Positions 1 through 11,457 are shown, counted from the stretch's first letter. The stretch: 64,000 nucleotides of DNA from Siphonodentalium dalli (GCA_032622095.1 CP136063.1:146313379-146377378), one strand, 5' to 3'. Notes: generated by a model not told the origin, from the sequence alone. Program-made: numbers and translations.

Positions 1-2
1 CT

Positions 3-1961
3 GTTGTACCTGCTGCCTCATCAGTCGACACCTTTGTTCGTCAATCAGCATTACATTCTCCCGTCGCAGCCTTGCATCCTCCTACTGCGCCTGGATTGGG
101 GATCACATCAGCTTGGCAGGTGCCGCCTCATCAACATCAACCTCAGTGTCCGGTATCCAATGTACACTTGCCTCATTACTTTCCGGCTCCCGTCTCAAGT
201 GTTCACTTTCCGGCTGGGACATGTTCATTTCCGACAGCTCCCACTTCCACGATGCTGTCATTGGGACATTCCAGTTCTTCGGGAGTTTCATGCACCTTCG
301 CACTTCCGTGCTCGGTGTCATCTGTCACCACCTCTCAGCCAGCTTATTTATCGCCAGGTACTGTTCCGCTCGGTCCTTCAGCTGCCTGCGTCTCATTGAC
401 TGACATTCAGCCCACATCAGCTTCATCCTTCGGCCATCCGGCCTCTTGAGACCTGCCTGCATCGATGTCGGTACCAGACTTTAGTCCTGCTTCAGCGCAC
501 TTCTCCGGTCATCCGGCCTCTTGGGACATTCCGGCTGCTGTTCCTGCACCCTCGGTGCCGTTACAATCGTTTCCGGTTCCAGGTGTTCAGCCTCCTCCTG
601 TTTTAGGACTTCCGGTCACGACCTCCCTTCAAGATGCTGCTTCATCTGGTATGCCTCAGATCGACTTCGTTTCACTAGCTACACCTTTGGACGCTCACGT
701 TCCTGCCAAAGTCCGGGCTCAAATATGGGCCAATGAGTTTATACCTCTGGCCTCATTATTGCCGGATCATGACCATAATGTTAATTTTTCAGCGCCAGTT
801 AACATGGGGATCAATATTGGTGCTCAGGCTTTTTTTGTACAATCTAAACCAACTAAGGTCATTACTGACATTAACCAATGGCTCGATGCTTTCATAATTT
901 TTATAATTATTTACTCTGCCAAATTCCCGTCGCACATGCCCAGTCTCATGAGCTATATGATGCGGATCCGCAAGATGGCTCGAGCTGGTTACAGTTGGTC
1001 ATATTATGATCGGCAGTTCCGACAATTGCGTCAGTTCAATACAAATTTGTCATGGAACCACATTCAGTGGGAGTTGTACATGCAGGCAGCTCCACGAGTG
1101 CCTGTGTTTACACCTTCTCAACCAGAACGTGGATACCATCCTAAAACACAGATACACCACCTTTCATATCCCAAAGGCAAATCTGTAAATGATCACATCC
1201 AAGCCGACTTTAAATCAGTATGTTATGCATCTGTCCAGGATGCAATCAACATCATTCAAAACCTTCCAGTCGGTTCTTACTGTACGAGAATCGACGTACT
1301 TTCTGCCTTTAGGGTCCTCGCTTGTCATCCAGATGATTATCATCTGTTAGGTATTAAATTTGATAATTTCTATTACTTCGATAAATGCATGCCAATGGGG
1401 GCTTCGTCAAGTTGTCACAATTTCGAGGCTTTCAGCACGGCACTCGAATGGATTGCAATAAATAAACTCGCTATCCTGAACTGTGTACACTATCTGGACG
1501 ATTTCTGTCTCATCGCTTCTTCGGAATCACTGTGTGACGCCTATTTGAAATCTTTTCTCCGTATGTGTGAACATTTACGCTTGCCGATTGCACACAACAA
1601 AACTATTTTGCCTTCAACATCGATTACTTTTTTGGGTATCCATTTGGATACAATCAGAATGTGTGCCTCGCTTCCTCAAGCAAAATTGTTAGAATGTGTT
1701 CAGCGCACTAATTCTCTTCTATTGAAAAACAAAGCCACTCTTCGCGAATTTTTATCTATAATCGGTTTGCTTAATTTTACTTGCTCCGTTATACAACCAG
1801 GTAGAGTGTTTCTCCGGCGACTTATAAATAAAACTATCGGAATTTCAAAATTACATCATCGTATCAGAATCACTCGCGAGGTGATCATTACAGTGGGTGA
1901 GTCTCGGACAATCAGTGGTGCTTCTTGTCCTCATCTCTTGGCGTTTTCGGACCCACTGTAA
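3..1961 (+). pseudogene. DIRS-like gag/reverse transcriptase ORF, 5' partial and broken
   Basis: Open in frame 3 from the window edge, stopped by TGA at 447-449, then open again to 1961. The same phrase recurs just downstream with TGG in place of TGA (GHPASW), so the stop looks like a single-base nonsense change. The first part is Pro/Ser-rich. Counting from ATG 465, residues ~80-205 match the gag-like region of DIRS-type elements (AKVRAQIWANEF, WDA-like helix segments, DRQFRQLRQ). Residues ~230-430 are the RT: SYPKGKSVND, RIDVLSAFRVL with the first catalytic Asp, FDKCMPMG, and the catalytic YLDD at 1491-1502 (residues 343-346), then FLGIHLDT. It stops just after the RT thumb (HHRIRITREV). 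RNase H and recombinase are missing. The family call is from recall of DIRS proteins. Confidence 0.75.
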
Positions 1962-2081
1962 TTATGTTATTTTTGGCTACCTATTTTTAGTAAACTTTAT
2001 GAGAACTATTTTTCAAAATATAGGTAGTCCTTATCGCAATACTTTGTTCCCTCATCTCTCCCTTGTTGCTGGGGATATAAA
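1939..2081 (+). repeat. Direct repeat copy 1 (B1-like)
   Basis: Matches 2618-2748 almost base for base from GGCGTTTTCGGAC to GGGGATATAA. The main difference is ~10 extra bases after the first 13. It overlaps the end of the RT frame, as expected for B1 in a split-direct-repeat retroelement. Confidence 0.75.
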
Positions 2082-2261
2082 TTACCATTGGGTCTACGAG
2101 ATCCAAGGGCTTTATATCGACAGCAACATCCCTGCTTTTACCGTTTTCAAATCTCGTGCGTCTTTCTAAGGCTCGCTTAAGTCTCACGAGAAGCGGCGAG
2201 ATTTTAAGCCGGTGCACTACCGTTTTGCGCTAAATGCGCGGTAAGAATTTCTCGCGTTGAT

Positions 2262-2325
2262 TTTAATTTAGATACCTTGCTCTTGTTCTCGGTTTTTCCA
2301 CAAGAGCTCAAGGTATTAAATTGGA
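2262..2325. other. Stem-loop between the direct repeats
   Basis: ATACCTTGCTCTTG at 2272-2285 pairs with CAAGAGCTCAAGGTAT at 2301-2316 around a 15-base loop, and weaker AATTTA/TAAATT pairing extends the stem. It lies in the A2-like segment of the retroelement. Its role is unknown; transcript termination or recombination geometry are possibilities. Confidence 0.5.
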
Positions 2326-2617
2326 ACTATATTTTTGATCGCGCACGAAGACAACAATAAATTGTGAGTACTTCATTCTCAGATTAATTTCCCTTGAGGT
2401 GCGTCGCACGATTCAATTTCTCTCGAAAGGTTTTATCCCGCCATCCTCCCGTCTCCTCCTCTCCTTGCTTGATCTGAGAATCTTTAATACTGTGATATCT
2501 GTTTTAAGATCTTCGCACGGTGTTAGTGCTCAGATTGTTTGTTTTAGATATATTTACATATGTTTTATATTTTTCTTACATTTTACATATTGTTATGGGT
2601 CCCTGCCTATTGTTGGA

Positions 2618-2748
2618 GGCGTTTTCGGACTATGTTATTTTTGGCTACCTATTTTTTGTAAACTTTATGAGAACTATTTTTCAAAATATAGGTAGTCCTT
2701 ATCGCAATACTTTGTTCCCTCATCTCTCCCTTGTTGCTGGGGATATAA
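2618..2748 (+). repeat. Direct repeat copy 2 (B2-like), element 3' end
   Basis: Second copy of the 1939-2081 segment. Copy identity ends at GGATATAAA, giving the likely right end of the retroelement. Confidence 0.7.
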
Positions 2749-3135
2749 AAAAAATATTTATTAAAAATAAAATATATAATAATTTTTTTTTTTTTGGTTA
2801 AATTGAGCAATAAGTTAAATCTAAAAAAATAATATTTCTTCAGATTTATGTCCATAGCCCCACCCACATTTGACCCAGTGACCTCATTTGAACAAATCTG
2901 AACCACAGTCACCCAAGGTACCCTCATACCAAATTAGAAACCCATTCGGCCCGACAACTTCAGAAAAGAAGTCGTTTTAAGAATTACTATGTGGAAAAAT
3001 AGTTATGGTCCTGACATCAAAACTATTTGACTTGGTGACCTCATTTGAACAAATCTGAATAAGAGTCACCTAGGGAACATCCACACCAAATATAAACCCA
3101 ATCGGTCTGATGGTTTCAGAGGAGAAGATGTTTAA

Positions 3136-3552
3136 CCCTTTGAGTGCCACGGGCTGATCTCATCGGCCCTAATTTACGTTCTGTAAAATCGGCCCTAAAA
3201 AAAAATAAAAAATAAAAAAAAACATTTTTTTAGTATGCTTAGCATGCTGCTATAGGGCATACTATAACTCAAAACAATCACCAAGTATTCATAGTAATAA
3301 TTTTGATGCCCATGAAAAACGTAAGATTCCCTGGCCCTAAACCTACAAAATAAGCCTGTTAAAGAATATAAGAAACAATTATTAAAATTGTAAAAAAAAT
3401 TGTAAAAAATTATAACAAATGATGAAAAATTGTTAGGCCAATGCATTCTCTTATATATGCGAGGCGACCTATGGTCGACTCGCATATATAAGAGAATGCA
3501 TTGGCACAGGGTATATGGGTCGATACAAAAACCGGACCTGGCACTCAAAGGG
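3136..3552. mobile_element. piggyBac-like MITE with TTAA duplications
   Basis: Flanked by TTAA at 3132-3135 and 3553-3556. Ends are CCCTTTGAGTGCCA and its reverse complement (14 bp perfect), the CCCTTT start being typical of piggyBac-type termini. It has no transposase. Next to the left end ATCGGCCCTAA occurs twice around TTTACGTTC. A near-perfect 69-nt palindrome sits at 3437-3505. The related R1 copy at 29940-29970 reads straight through the insertion point (GATGTTTAAAGAATTG), so this is a real insertion with TTAA target choice. Confidence 0.85.
3437..3505. repeat. 69-nt near-perfect palindrome inside the MITE
   Basis: Arms GCCAATGCATTCTCTTATAT... and its complement pair over 27 bp, and the centre CGACC-TAT-GGTCG continues the pairing with one mismatch. 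It would form one long hairpin in RNA or a cruciform in DNA. Confidence 0.9.
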
Positions 3553-3655
3553 TTAAAGAATTGTTGACGGACGGATGGTACGACAGATGGACGGACGGAC
3601 GAGGAGTGATGACTATAGCTCCACCGGAGACGTCATCTCAGGTGAGCTAAAAAGT

Positions 3656-4079
3656 TGACGGACGGACGACGGACGAGGAGTTGGCTAGTGTATTTGGTGA
3701 TGCTAGACTGCTGTGCAGGGTAGCATAACTAAATTTACCCTCTGGGGACCTCATTCTGCAAATGCCAGACACACTAAATTCAGGTTGAGAACAATAATTT
3801 GTTTTTATTTTATTTTAATAACACACACTGGCATGAGTGCTAGCTAAGCATTAGTTCACACCTGTCAGCCTGATAAACATCTCAATTGATGACTGTGTGT
3901 GTATTTATATTAACTCTCTCTCTGTCTGTAGCTAATACAATTGACTTAATCTGCTGGTGGGAAAGATCCTGTGAGTTAGGAAATGAGATAGGGTGGAATG
4001 CTGTTGGTTGATGGCAGGGTGGGGTTCTGGGTCATGTGGGGGGAGGGTGATAATTTTTTTTGTATGTTAAATTGATCAA
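3656..4079. other. No gene seen
   Basis: Non-coding sequence after an R1 tail, with TGTG- and CTCT-rich stretches near 3890-3930. I see no motif with support. Confidence 0.5.
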
Positions 4080-4905
4080 GGAGTTCCTGAATTTTTTATT
4101 TTTTTTGTTGGAATTATGGCCCTGGCTCCACCCCTATTTGACCCAGTGACCCCATTTGAACAAATCTGAACCCCATTCATTCAATGACCCCCCATACCAA
4201 ATATAAACTAAATCGGCATAATGGTTCTAGACAAGAAGTCGTTATAAGAATTACCAAGGAGGAATATAGTTATGGCCCTGGTTTCGCAACTATTTGACAC
4301 AGTGACCTCATTTGAACAAATCTGAATGACAGTCACCTAGGGAACATCCACACCAAATATGATCAAAATGCAAAAATGTAATTTTTTTGTTTTTAGAGTT
4401 ATGTCCCTATTTGACCCAGTGACCCAATTTGAACAAATCTGATTCCCAGTCACCCAAGGTCCCTCAGTACCAAATATAAGCTAAATCGGTCCAATATTTT
4501 TTTAGAAGAAGTCATTGTAAGAATTACTATGAGTTATGGCCCTGGTTTCTCAACTAATTGACCGGGTGACCTCATTTGAACAAATCTGAACACCAGTCAC
4601 CCAAGGACCCTTCATACCAAATATTAGCTAAATCGGCACAATGGTTATGGACAAGAATTTGTTGTAAGAATTACTATGGAGGAAGAGAGTTATGGCCCTG
4701 GTTTCGCAACTATTTGACCCAGTGACCTCATTTGAACAAATCTGAATGAGAGTCACCTAGGGAACATCCACACCCAATATGAACCAATTCGGTATGATGG
4801 TTTCAGAGGGGAAGATGTTTTTTTTTTAAGTTGACGGACGGACGGACGGACGAGGAGTGATGACAATAGCTCCACCGGAGACTTCGTCTCAGGTGAGCTA
4901 AAAAG
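4080..4905 (+). repeat. R1 interspersed repeat, three internal units and closing hairpin
   Basis: Three units each carry TTGACC(C)AGTGACC and GAACAAATCTGAA, at about 4136, 4305 and 4720, with further degenerate units between. A GACGGACGGACGG tail follows and then a stem-loop. The repeat stops at GAGCTAAAAAG and a retrotransposon fragment begins at once. Confidence 0.75.
4867..4900 (+). other. Terminal hairpin of R1
   Basis: TAGCTCCACCGGAGAC pairs with GTCTCAGGTGAGCTA around TTC with one bulged base. The same hairpin ends the R1 copies near 3615-3650 and 15524-15557, always followed by AAAA. It probably marks the 3' end of the mobile unit. Confidence 0.7.
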
Positions 4906-7002
4906 TAAGGAACAGTTAAATCCTATAGAATTATCTGAATTAGAAAATTATATGTCCTATCTATATTCAAAACATGAGGATAATCCTGCACATCTTTTGA
5001 ACTTAGAAGATGACTTAATTGATTCAAATCCCATTGACTTCCCTTTTAAATGTAAAGAATTAAAATCAGGCAAACAACCTGGCATAGACCTCATTCACAA
5101 TGAATTTTTAAAACATGGTTGCAATGTGCTTCTTCCGTCAATTGTTCAATCGTATACTATCAGAGAGTAGTTTTCCAGACTTATGGAACCTTGCTACTGT
5201 TTCACTTTTACACAAAAAGGGGGATATGAATGATTGTAACTACTATAGATGCTTGAGTCTAACTAGTAGTCTAGGTAAATTATTTTCTTCATTACTCCAA
5301 AAAAGACTATATGAACACTTAAATAATAATGGCTTGATGAATAGATTCCAGGCAGGATTTCGTCCTGATCACCGAACTTCAGACCATCTATTTACAATGA
5401 AAACACTTATAAATAAGTATGCATATAAAGATAAGAAACCACTATTTGCTTGTTTTGTAGATTTCTCAAAAGCTTTTGATTCTGTTTGGCGACCAGGCAT
5501 GTTTGAAAAATTATTACGATTAGGAATTGGTGGGAAATTTTACAAACTAATCAAGGAGATGTATAAAGAACCAAAGTATATGGTAAAAAAAGATAATTTC
5601 ATAACAGGACAACATACTTCATGGAGAGGAGTTAGACAGGGTGACAGTCTCAGTCCCATGCTATTCAATATTTACACAAATGATATCATTAATATCTTTG
5701 ACTCTAGTTAAGTAAGACGCACCCTGTGAATCTTGGTACTACAGAGACAAATTGTCTGCTATATGCTGATGATCTTATTTTATTATCGGAAGATGAATCA
5801 GGGCTTCATTCTTCAATCCTGTCTGGATTCTTTAGTTGACTATTGTAACCAATGGAAATTAAGGATCAATCTCGATAAAACAAAAGTCATGGTTTTTAGC
5901 CGAACCAGGAGGAATACCTCAAAGATGAATTTCCATTTAAACACTGATAACATTGAAATAGTAGACAGTTACACATATTTGGGATCACAATTGTTCTTCA
6001 ATGGGAACCTGAAACATGCTTCAAATTGTATGGCAAACAAGGCTACTAAAGCACTATACTCTTTGAGGATGAAAATGCTTGATTTCAATTTCACAAATCG
6101 CGAATTGGACATGAAATTATTTGATACTTTAATTTGACCTATATTATTATATGGATCAGAAATTTGGATTGCTGATTTTTCATTACAAGCATTTCTCAGC
6201 GACCAGTCACCCTTTGAAAAAGTTCACACAAGATACTGTAAATATGTGCTGGGTGTTCTCAGAAAGGCATCAAATTTAGGAAGCAGACATGAACTTGGGA
6301 GACAACCATTAGCAAATTTTATGTTAAAATTAGCCCTGTAGTACATGATTAGATTAGAAAAACTACCAGAAGACCATTTATTAAAAGAAGTATACACATT
6401 AGATAAAGAATTATCTAATCAGGGATATTCGTCCTGGTATTCGGCTATTAAATCTGCCATGATTAAATTTAATATTGAACTGAATTGTATGACGGAAGAC
6501 AATTTAGATGACCTGATCTCAAGTTCTTATGAAAAATCAATTGAATCTTGTTTATCTAGCTGAAAAAGTACCAGACAGCAAATTACATTTATATGGCGAG
6601 TTAAAAATCAATTTTAAGTGCCAAGATTACTTAAATTTTGGAATATCAAAATCAAATACAAGATATTTAACAGCACTTCGGATAAGTGCTCATTCTCTAG
6701 CAATTGAGAAGGATAGACAAAAACGACCCAAACCAGATATTAAAGATCGCATTTGTAAAGAATATAAGATAGTAGAAAACGAAGAACATTTCTTTTTATT
6801 TTGTAAGAAAAATGCTAAACACAGAACAAATCTCATAGATAAAATAGGTATAGAATTTGATTTTCAGGGCTTAGTCCCAAATACAGATACATCATTGCAA
6901 CGTTTGCAAAGTATTCTTTGTCCAGAATCACCTAGTGATACAAGACATACATGTAGTTTTATCGAACAATCACTGAACATCAGGTCATCTAATAATTCCT
7001 AA
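4906..7002 (+). pseudogene. Non-LTR reverse transcriptase with C-terminal Cys/His motif, multiply broken
   Basis: RT motifs appear in order: SGKQPGIDLIHNEFLK, SLLHKKGDMNDCNYYR, FQAGFRPDHRTSDHLF, ACFVDFSKAFDSVW (first catalytic Asp), GVRQGDSLSPMLFN, then YADD at 5762-5773 in another frame (LLYADDLILLSEDE) and WKLRINLDKTKVMVF. Downstream are TYLGSQL, PILLYGSEIW and a C-terminal C-x-H-C-like segment (RICKEYKIVENEEHFFLFC). The reading frame shifts near 5140, between 5700 and 5750 and near 5815, and there are stops at 6136-6138 and about 6340, so it is dead. The layout suggests the jockey/CR1/I group of elements, but the clade is not certain from sight. Confidence 0.8.
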
Positions 7003-7140
7003 ATTCAAATACTAATATTAGTTATTTAAACATGCATACTATTTGCCAGTATTTAAACATGTTTGTTATTGTCAGTATTATGTTACATGTCCTGACTAAC
7101 ATCACTGGATAGTGGTCAGTCAATAAAGAATTCATTCCAG
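4906..7140 (+). mobile_element. Non-LTR retrotransposon, 5' truncated
   Basis: Begins within the RT region directly after an R1 copy, so the endonuclease half is missing, as usual after incomplete target-primed reverse transcription. After the last reading frame (7002) there is ~140 bp of AT-rich 3' sequence with AATAAAG at about 7122. The exact 3' end and any target duplication are not clear. Confidence 0.65.
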
Positions 7141-7199
7141 TACTTTTTTCACTGATCATCATTGATGCCTGATTAGGAAGTTAAAATCATGATTCTTAC

Positions 7200-7380
7200 C
7201 ACATGGTTTGTTGTGTAAAATTTTTGAAAATTCAAATCTTGTACAACATTGTTCCACTGTTTCTTGGTTGTATCATCTCCGACAGGAATGTTGTGAATTT
7301 TATATAAGGAGCACAGGTATCTCATCACAGCATCTGGTGCTTCAAACAAATCCTTCAAGTAGCACCGGAATCCATATGCG
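7200..7380 (-). CDS. SMC5: SMC5 exon: hinge, second half
   Basis: 181 bp between acceptor ATTCCAG (the AG just above 7380) and donor GTAAGA (just below 7200). It starts by completing a Ser codon left open by the exon at 23212 and ends in phase 0. It encodes YGFRCYLKDLFEAPDAVM, then RYLCSLYKIHNIPVG, closely resembling the SMC5 hinge (YLRELFDAPDPVM, IHEVPVG in vertebrates, from recall). The hinge is where SMC5 binds SMC6, and it also contacts single-stranded DNA. The next exon is not in the window: the downstream intron runs past base 1 through retroelements. Splice signals and frame are intact, so the gene looks functional. Confidence 0.88.
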
Positions 7381-8684
7381 CTGGAATGTAGATATCATAC
7401 CTATCATAAATGATCAATGATAAAGATGGTGGAGTATAAATAATATTTTTTTAAGCAAAGAATAGTTAAGATCATAAATTTCATAAAAGACCAATTTATG
7501 CATGATTTATGTGCTTATAACACTGCTTCAATCTGATATTTTACTATTCAGCCACTACATCAGTTCAAAGAATGTAACAACATAGGATTGAAAAGGAATG
7601 TATCTACCCTGTCGCTTTATATTTTAGGCTGTTTTAATCGCCATCTTGCTCAGGTTATCAGTTGCAAATTTTAGACTGAAATTAGATTGATTGTTCTGTA
7701 TCATTAAGTGTGCAATAACCTTAAATTCACTGTTTTGATCAAAAGTCGGATATTTATATATTTTTGTAAAATTGTTTAAGTTTTTGAACTTTATATAGCC
7801 ATCAGTTGGAAAACTTACAACTATAGGGGGGTTAACATATTAAGTTACAACCATAGAGGGGGGGGTTAAAATATACCATTTGTAAATTCCCCAAACTGAG
7901 GGGCTTCAAAGGGGATTAGTTATTTCGGTCCAATTGACTCTCATGTTTCAAATAAAATTCTAAGCTGGCCCACAACCCCTCCTTTATGAAGGTTCTCTAG
8001 TCATATCTTTTCCAGTTAGACCAGCACATATTACTGTTACATGTAAACATAATTAAGAAAATTTACATTATTTTGACATAGACATTTAAGTTTGCATGAT
8101 GAGCAGCAAAGACGTTCGGTCCAAATCATTATGCAGTCTCCTTAATTGAGAGAGGGGTGATGTTGCTTTGTTGGTATTGATATGAGTATTTCAGTTTAGG
8201 TTAGACCGGAGTCACCCCTACAGGCAGCGAAAGAGGAAGGGGAATTAGTGCTAATCAAACATTATTCTTAGGGACACAAGTTCTCTTGATTTGGTGAAAA
8301 GATAACTATCATCCAAAACTAAATTTAGAAATAAGTCATTTTTTTATATACATTATTAAATAACGAGAGGACGATCACGATCAGCAGATGTTTAACCCAT
8401 ACCTTGGCGATACCGATTAGCTATTTTAATAAATCCTTACACCAACCTTTTCATGAGTGCAAAAGTTTCAACAATTCACACCTTACTATTAAGGTCACAA
8501 GTGGAATCAGACTTATTGGGCACCTTGCTCACATAAACACAATAGGAACACGGATGTGGCATTCGATTTCAACCTATTAGGTCACTCCAACACAGATATG
8601 TCTTATAGAGTGATAAAGCTAATTAAGCTCAATCCATAGTCCGAGAGAAGCACCATTGCAATTAAAGACAAAATAGTTAAGACA
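7381..8684. other. SMC5 intron, no feature seen
   Basis: First part of a 15.8-kb intron between the two hinge exons. AT-rich with a few G-runs near 7825-7870. No coding homology, tRNA or clear repeat boundary. Confidence 0.5.
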
Positions 8685-8688
8685 TTAA

Positions 8689-9875
8689 CTCTTTCAACCC
8701 GGCAGCCCTCTAAAGCGGGCACGACGTAATTTACGTTCACCCCGGCAGCCCGCTTTAGCGGGCAGAGCGCAATTGTCGGGAATAATACAATATTTCCAGA
8801 GATTACAAATGATTTTATTGGTTAGCGACTTGTATATCTTTTCGGTATCAATACTAATTTATTGGTGCGAACGAATACCTAACATGTACGTCATTAAGAG
8901 GATTTCCGGGCCTAAATATAGACAGCACCTGTATGACGTCACGATTACTATTTTGGGGCTTCCTAAAAATCGATGACGCAATACTGCCGACAGGTGTGGT
9001 GTTTTGAGTCACATTTCGATTTTGGTTTATTGTTTATCACAAAAACATACCGATAACATTATTAGTATTACGTTTATGAAATAAAGAAGATAATGTTGAC
9101 CTTTCTAACAATGTTTTATTTGTGGTATCCGTCTAATGTCTCTTATTTTCGACGCAACATCGACGGACAACGCACAACGACGCGACTTTAATAATAATAG
9201 CTGCACGTGCATATTATAAACACCACATTGATATTCATAATCATTTTGGGAATCCGATCAGGACATTTGGGAGTTGTTTTATTTGGAATGTTACTCATAA
9301 TTCTTCAACTGACTGACAAGTAACTCCCTGTGGGTCTAAAATTGCTAAATGTGGGAGTATATATGTCTGTTTCGGTCAAATTGTGTTTTGGGCATACTAG
9401 CTAGGTTAGTACTGGTCTGCTCTTGCCTTTGATAAAGCAATTATGTTCAATGAACCAAGTGGTAAACATTTGAAACCACGCAGAGGGTCATCACAACCAC
9501 GTTTATACACCACACTTGCAAAGAATGACACATATATATGTATGTATTTGTGGGGAAAACATTGATATGCGAAGTTGATATCCCAGATACAGGTGATACA
9601 TGCGACTATAGCATATATTGGGGTTCAATGTCCCTTCTCGGTTCACACCTGCATACACCTGATATATTATTTAGATGTGACGCCCCAACTGATTTATAAC
9701 ACAAAGTGAAGGTCACTTGTAAAATTAACAATCATAAAACACGCAGTTTGCCATACCCGACGTCACTCAAAAGGTAGTATTGCAGCAATACACCAGGGAC
9801 ACATAATTTTACTTAGGCAAGCTGATAATCCAGGGTTCTGGGACATCTATGTCTGTATATTCAGGGATGAAAGAG
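8689..9875. mobile_element. TTAA-flanked non-autonomous element, piggyBac-like
   Basis: TTAA at 8685-8688 and 9876-9879. Ends are CTCTTTCAACCC and, in reverse complement, CTCTTTCATCCC (11/12). Next to the left end CCCGGCAGCCC occurs twice around TAATTTACGTTC (8727-8738), and CCCGCTTTAGCGGG is palindromic. No transposase frame is visible in the 1,187 bp. The same TAATTTACGTTC sits at 3170-3181 in the other TTAA MITE at a similar distance from its end. Confidence 0.7.
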
Positions 9876-9879
9876 TTAA

Positions 9880-10800
9880 GTAGATAAACATCTTAGCAAT
9901 GTGAGACACAACATATGTTTTTTTTTATAATTGTTATTTTTTTTAGTATGTTTTGTGTTAGCTGCATATTAAAAATTCATGGGATCATTTAGATGGGAGA
10001 AAAGAGTTAATATTTCCCATTCAAAAACCAATCAATACCTGAACAACTATACTAATGAGAGATGTATAGACCTGGATATAAAATGATCGATAATGATTGG
10101 ATATAAAATGTTTTAATGCAGAATTTTCAGATAGCTAGAGGTAGGATATGAGATTGGTCAGATTGAAAATATTAGATTCATTACATTGGATAGCATACTG
10201 TATGACTATTGAATGGGTGGGTTAATTTGCTTCTAAGCTGATCATTGGAAAGATATAATGTATGTAAACAGCGTAAATATAATTAAAGTTATGGTTAATA
10301 TTATCAAAACCATTCAATCGATACCAAAATCTATACAGGTGAAGAATGTGTCATCATTAACATGGATGCAATTATTTATATAGTGATCATGTGAAAAATA
10401 TTTAGTTATCACATTGTGTCAACAGGATTGGTGGGGGATGTTAATATTTTTAAGCAAATAAACCAAATGACCCTCACTATGCAGGTTAGGGGTGTGTTAT
10501 CATAAACTATGCCAAGAACTATAATCATAATCAATAGAAATATTTGAGTTATAAAATCGGATAGAATGGGGTTAATCTTACCCAAACTAATGAACTGATA
10601 AACACAAAAAGTCTATAAAAAGCATGTCAATCTCTATTGTCATGAACCTGTTTCAACAAAGGGGTTAACTTAATATTGCACAGAAAACAACTGGATCAGA
10701 GAGTCATCAATCACAGTTTTGACAGATTTTATCAACAGACTCTGCTAGCCATGCTATCTATATCTATCTAGTGTCCAGCTAAACATAACTCAATGCCAAC
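9880..10800. other. AT-rich intron sequence with a degenerate interspersed repeat
   Basis: CGATACCAAAATCTATACAGG at about 10320, followed by GTGTCATCAT, matches the unit repeated at 17640-18000. No gene seen. Confidence 0.5.
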
Positions 10801-10869
10801 AAGCAGTCGCAGACGGCGGTATCCCCCGCCGAAATGTGCACTCGGGGAAGTGCATTCTCAATAATGTTT

Positions 10870-11395
10870 GTGTTCTCCGCCAAAATGTGCAGTTGGGGGA
10901 AGTGCATTCTCAACAAGAGGTGGGATTTTGTCAAAAAGCCTGGCTTGCGAACTCATTTTAGGACTGACATTTGTGGAAATTAGCCATGTGACGTTGTCCA
11001 TTTGCACTAAAAATAATCAACAAAGTCCAATAACTCTGCTGAAAATATCCGGCCGGACCTGGTTTGCGAACTCATTCTAGATACTGGTCATGTGAACTCA
11101 TATTCCAAAAATCTTTGAAATCCGTTGACATTTGTGGAAATGAGCCCTGTGTCGTCCATTTGCACACAAAAAAATAAACAAAGTCCAATATGTTGCCAAT
11201 AACTCTGCTGAAAATATCCGGCCGGACCTGGTTTGCGAACTCGTTCTAGATACTGGTCATGTGAACTCATATTCCAAAAATCTTTGAAATCCGTTGACAT
11301 TTGTGGAAATGAGCCCTGTGACGTCGTCTATTTGCTATTTGGTAAATTTGACAAAAAGAATAAACAAAATCCAATAACCCCGGTAAAAATAACGA
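10870..11395 (+). repeat. Tandem repeat, period ~169 bp, about 2.7 copies
   Basis: CCGGCCGGACCTGGTTTGCG occurs at 11049 and 11218 (169 bp apart), each followed by TACTGGTCATGTGAACTCAT and a TTTGTGGAAATGAGCC block. A truncated earlier unit starts near 10943. The short frames here are translations of the repeat. Confidence 0.75.
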
Positions 11396-11399
11396 GTGA

Positions 11400-11457
11400 T
11401 GTCGCGGAAGGATGGAACGAGAGGCGCTTGCGCCTCGAGTTCTATCTGTCCGCGACA
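11400..11457. other. 58-nt imperfect hairpin
   Basis: TGTCGCGGA (11400) pairs with TCCGCGACA (ending 11457), and GAGGCGC-TT-GCGCCTC forms the tip. Most of the middle also pairs. It is GC-rich against AT-rich surroundings. It could be a microRNA-like fold, a transposon end structure or chance. Confidence 0.6.

Larger units (their letters stand above)
1..2748 (+). mobile_element. DIRS/Ngaro-like tyrosine-recombinase retroelement, 3' part
   Basis: The left end lies outside the window. Visible are a gag-like plus reverse transcriptase reading frame (3-1961) and then two copies of one ~130-bp segment (1939-2081 and 2618-2748) separated by ~535 bp of non-coding DNA. Ngaro/PAT members of the DIRS order carry split direct repeats of the form A1-genes-B1A2B2, so the two copies fit B1 and B2 and the DNA between them fits A2. 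The RNase H and tyrosine recombinase domains expected after the RT are absent, so this copy is internally deleted and dead. The end at 2748 is where the second copy runs into A-rich sequence. Confidence 0.65.
2820..3655 (+). repeat. R1 interspersed repeat, interrupted by a MITE
   Basis: Copy of the family marked by GACCTCATTTGAACAAATC, a GACGGACG tail and a closing hairpin GGAGAC-GTCATCTC followed by GGTGAGCTAAAA. It is split at 3132-3556 by a TTAA-flanked insertion. The same sequence appears uninterrupted at 29940-29970. R1 is non-coding; related copies lie at 4080-4905, 14950-15562 and 29830-29990. Confidence 0.75.

Noticed and set aside
2399-2801. Hydrophobic ORFs as a membrane protein gene
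   Set aside because: They overlap the non-coding A2/B2 direct-repeat part of the retroelement.
8773-8976. 67-codon ORF as remnant piggyBac transposase
   Set aside because: No DDD/DDE or C-terminal Cys-rich motif visible.
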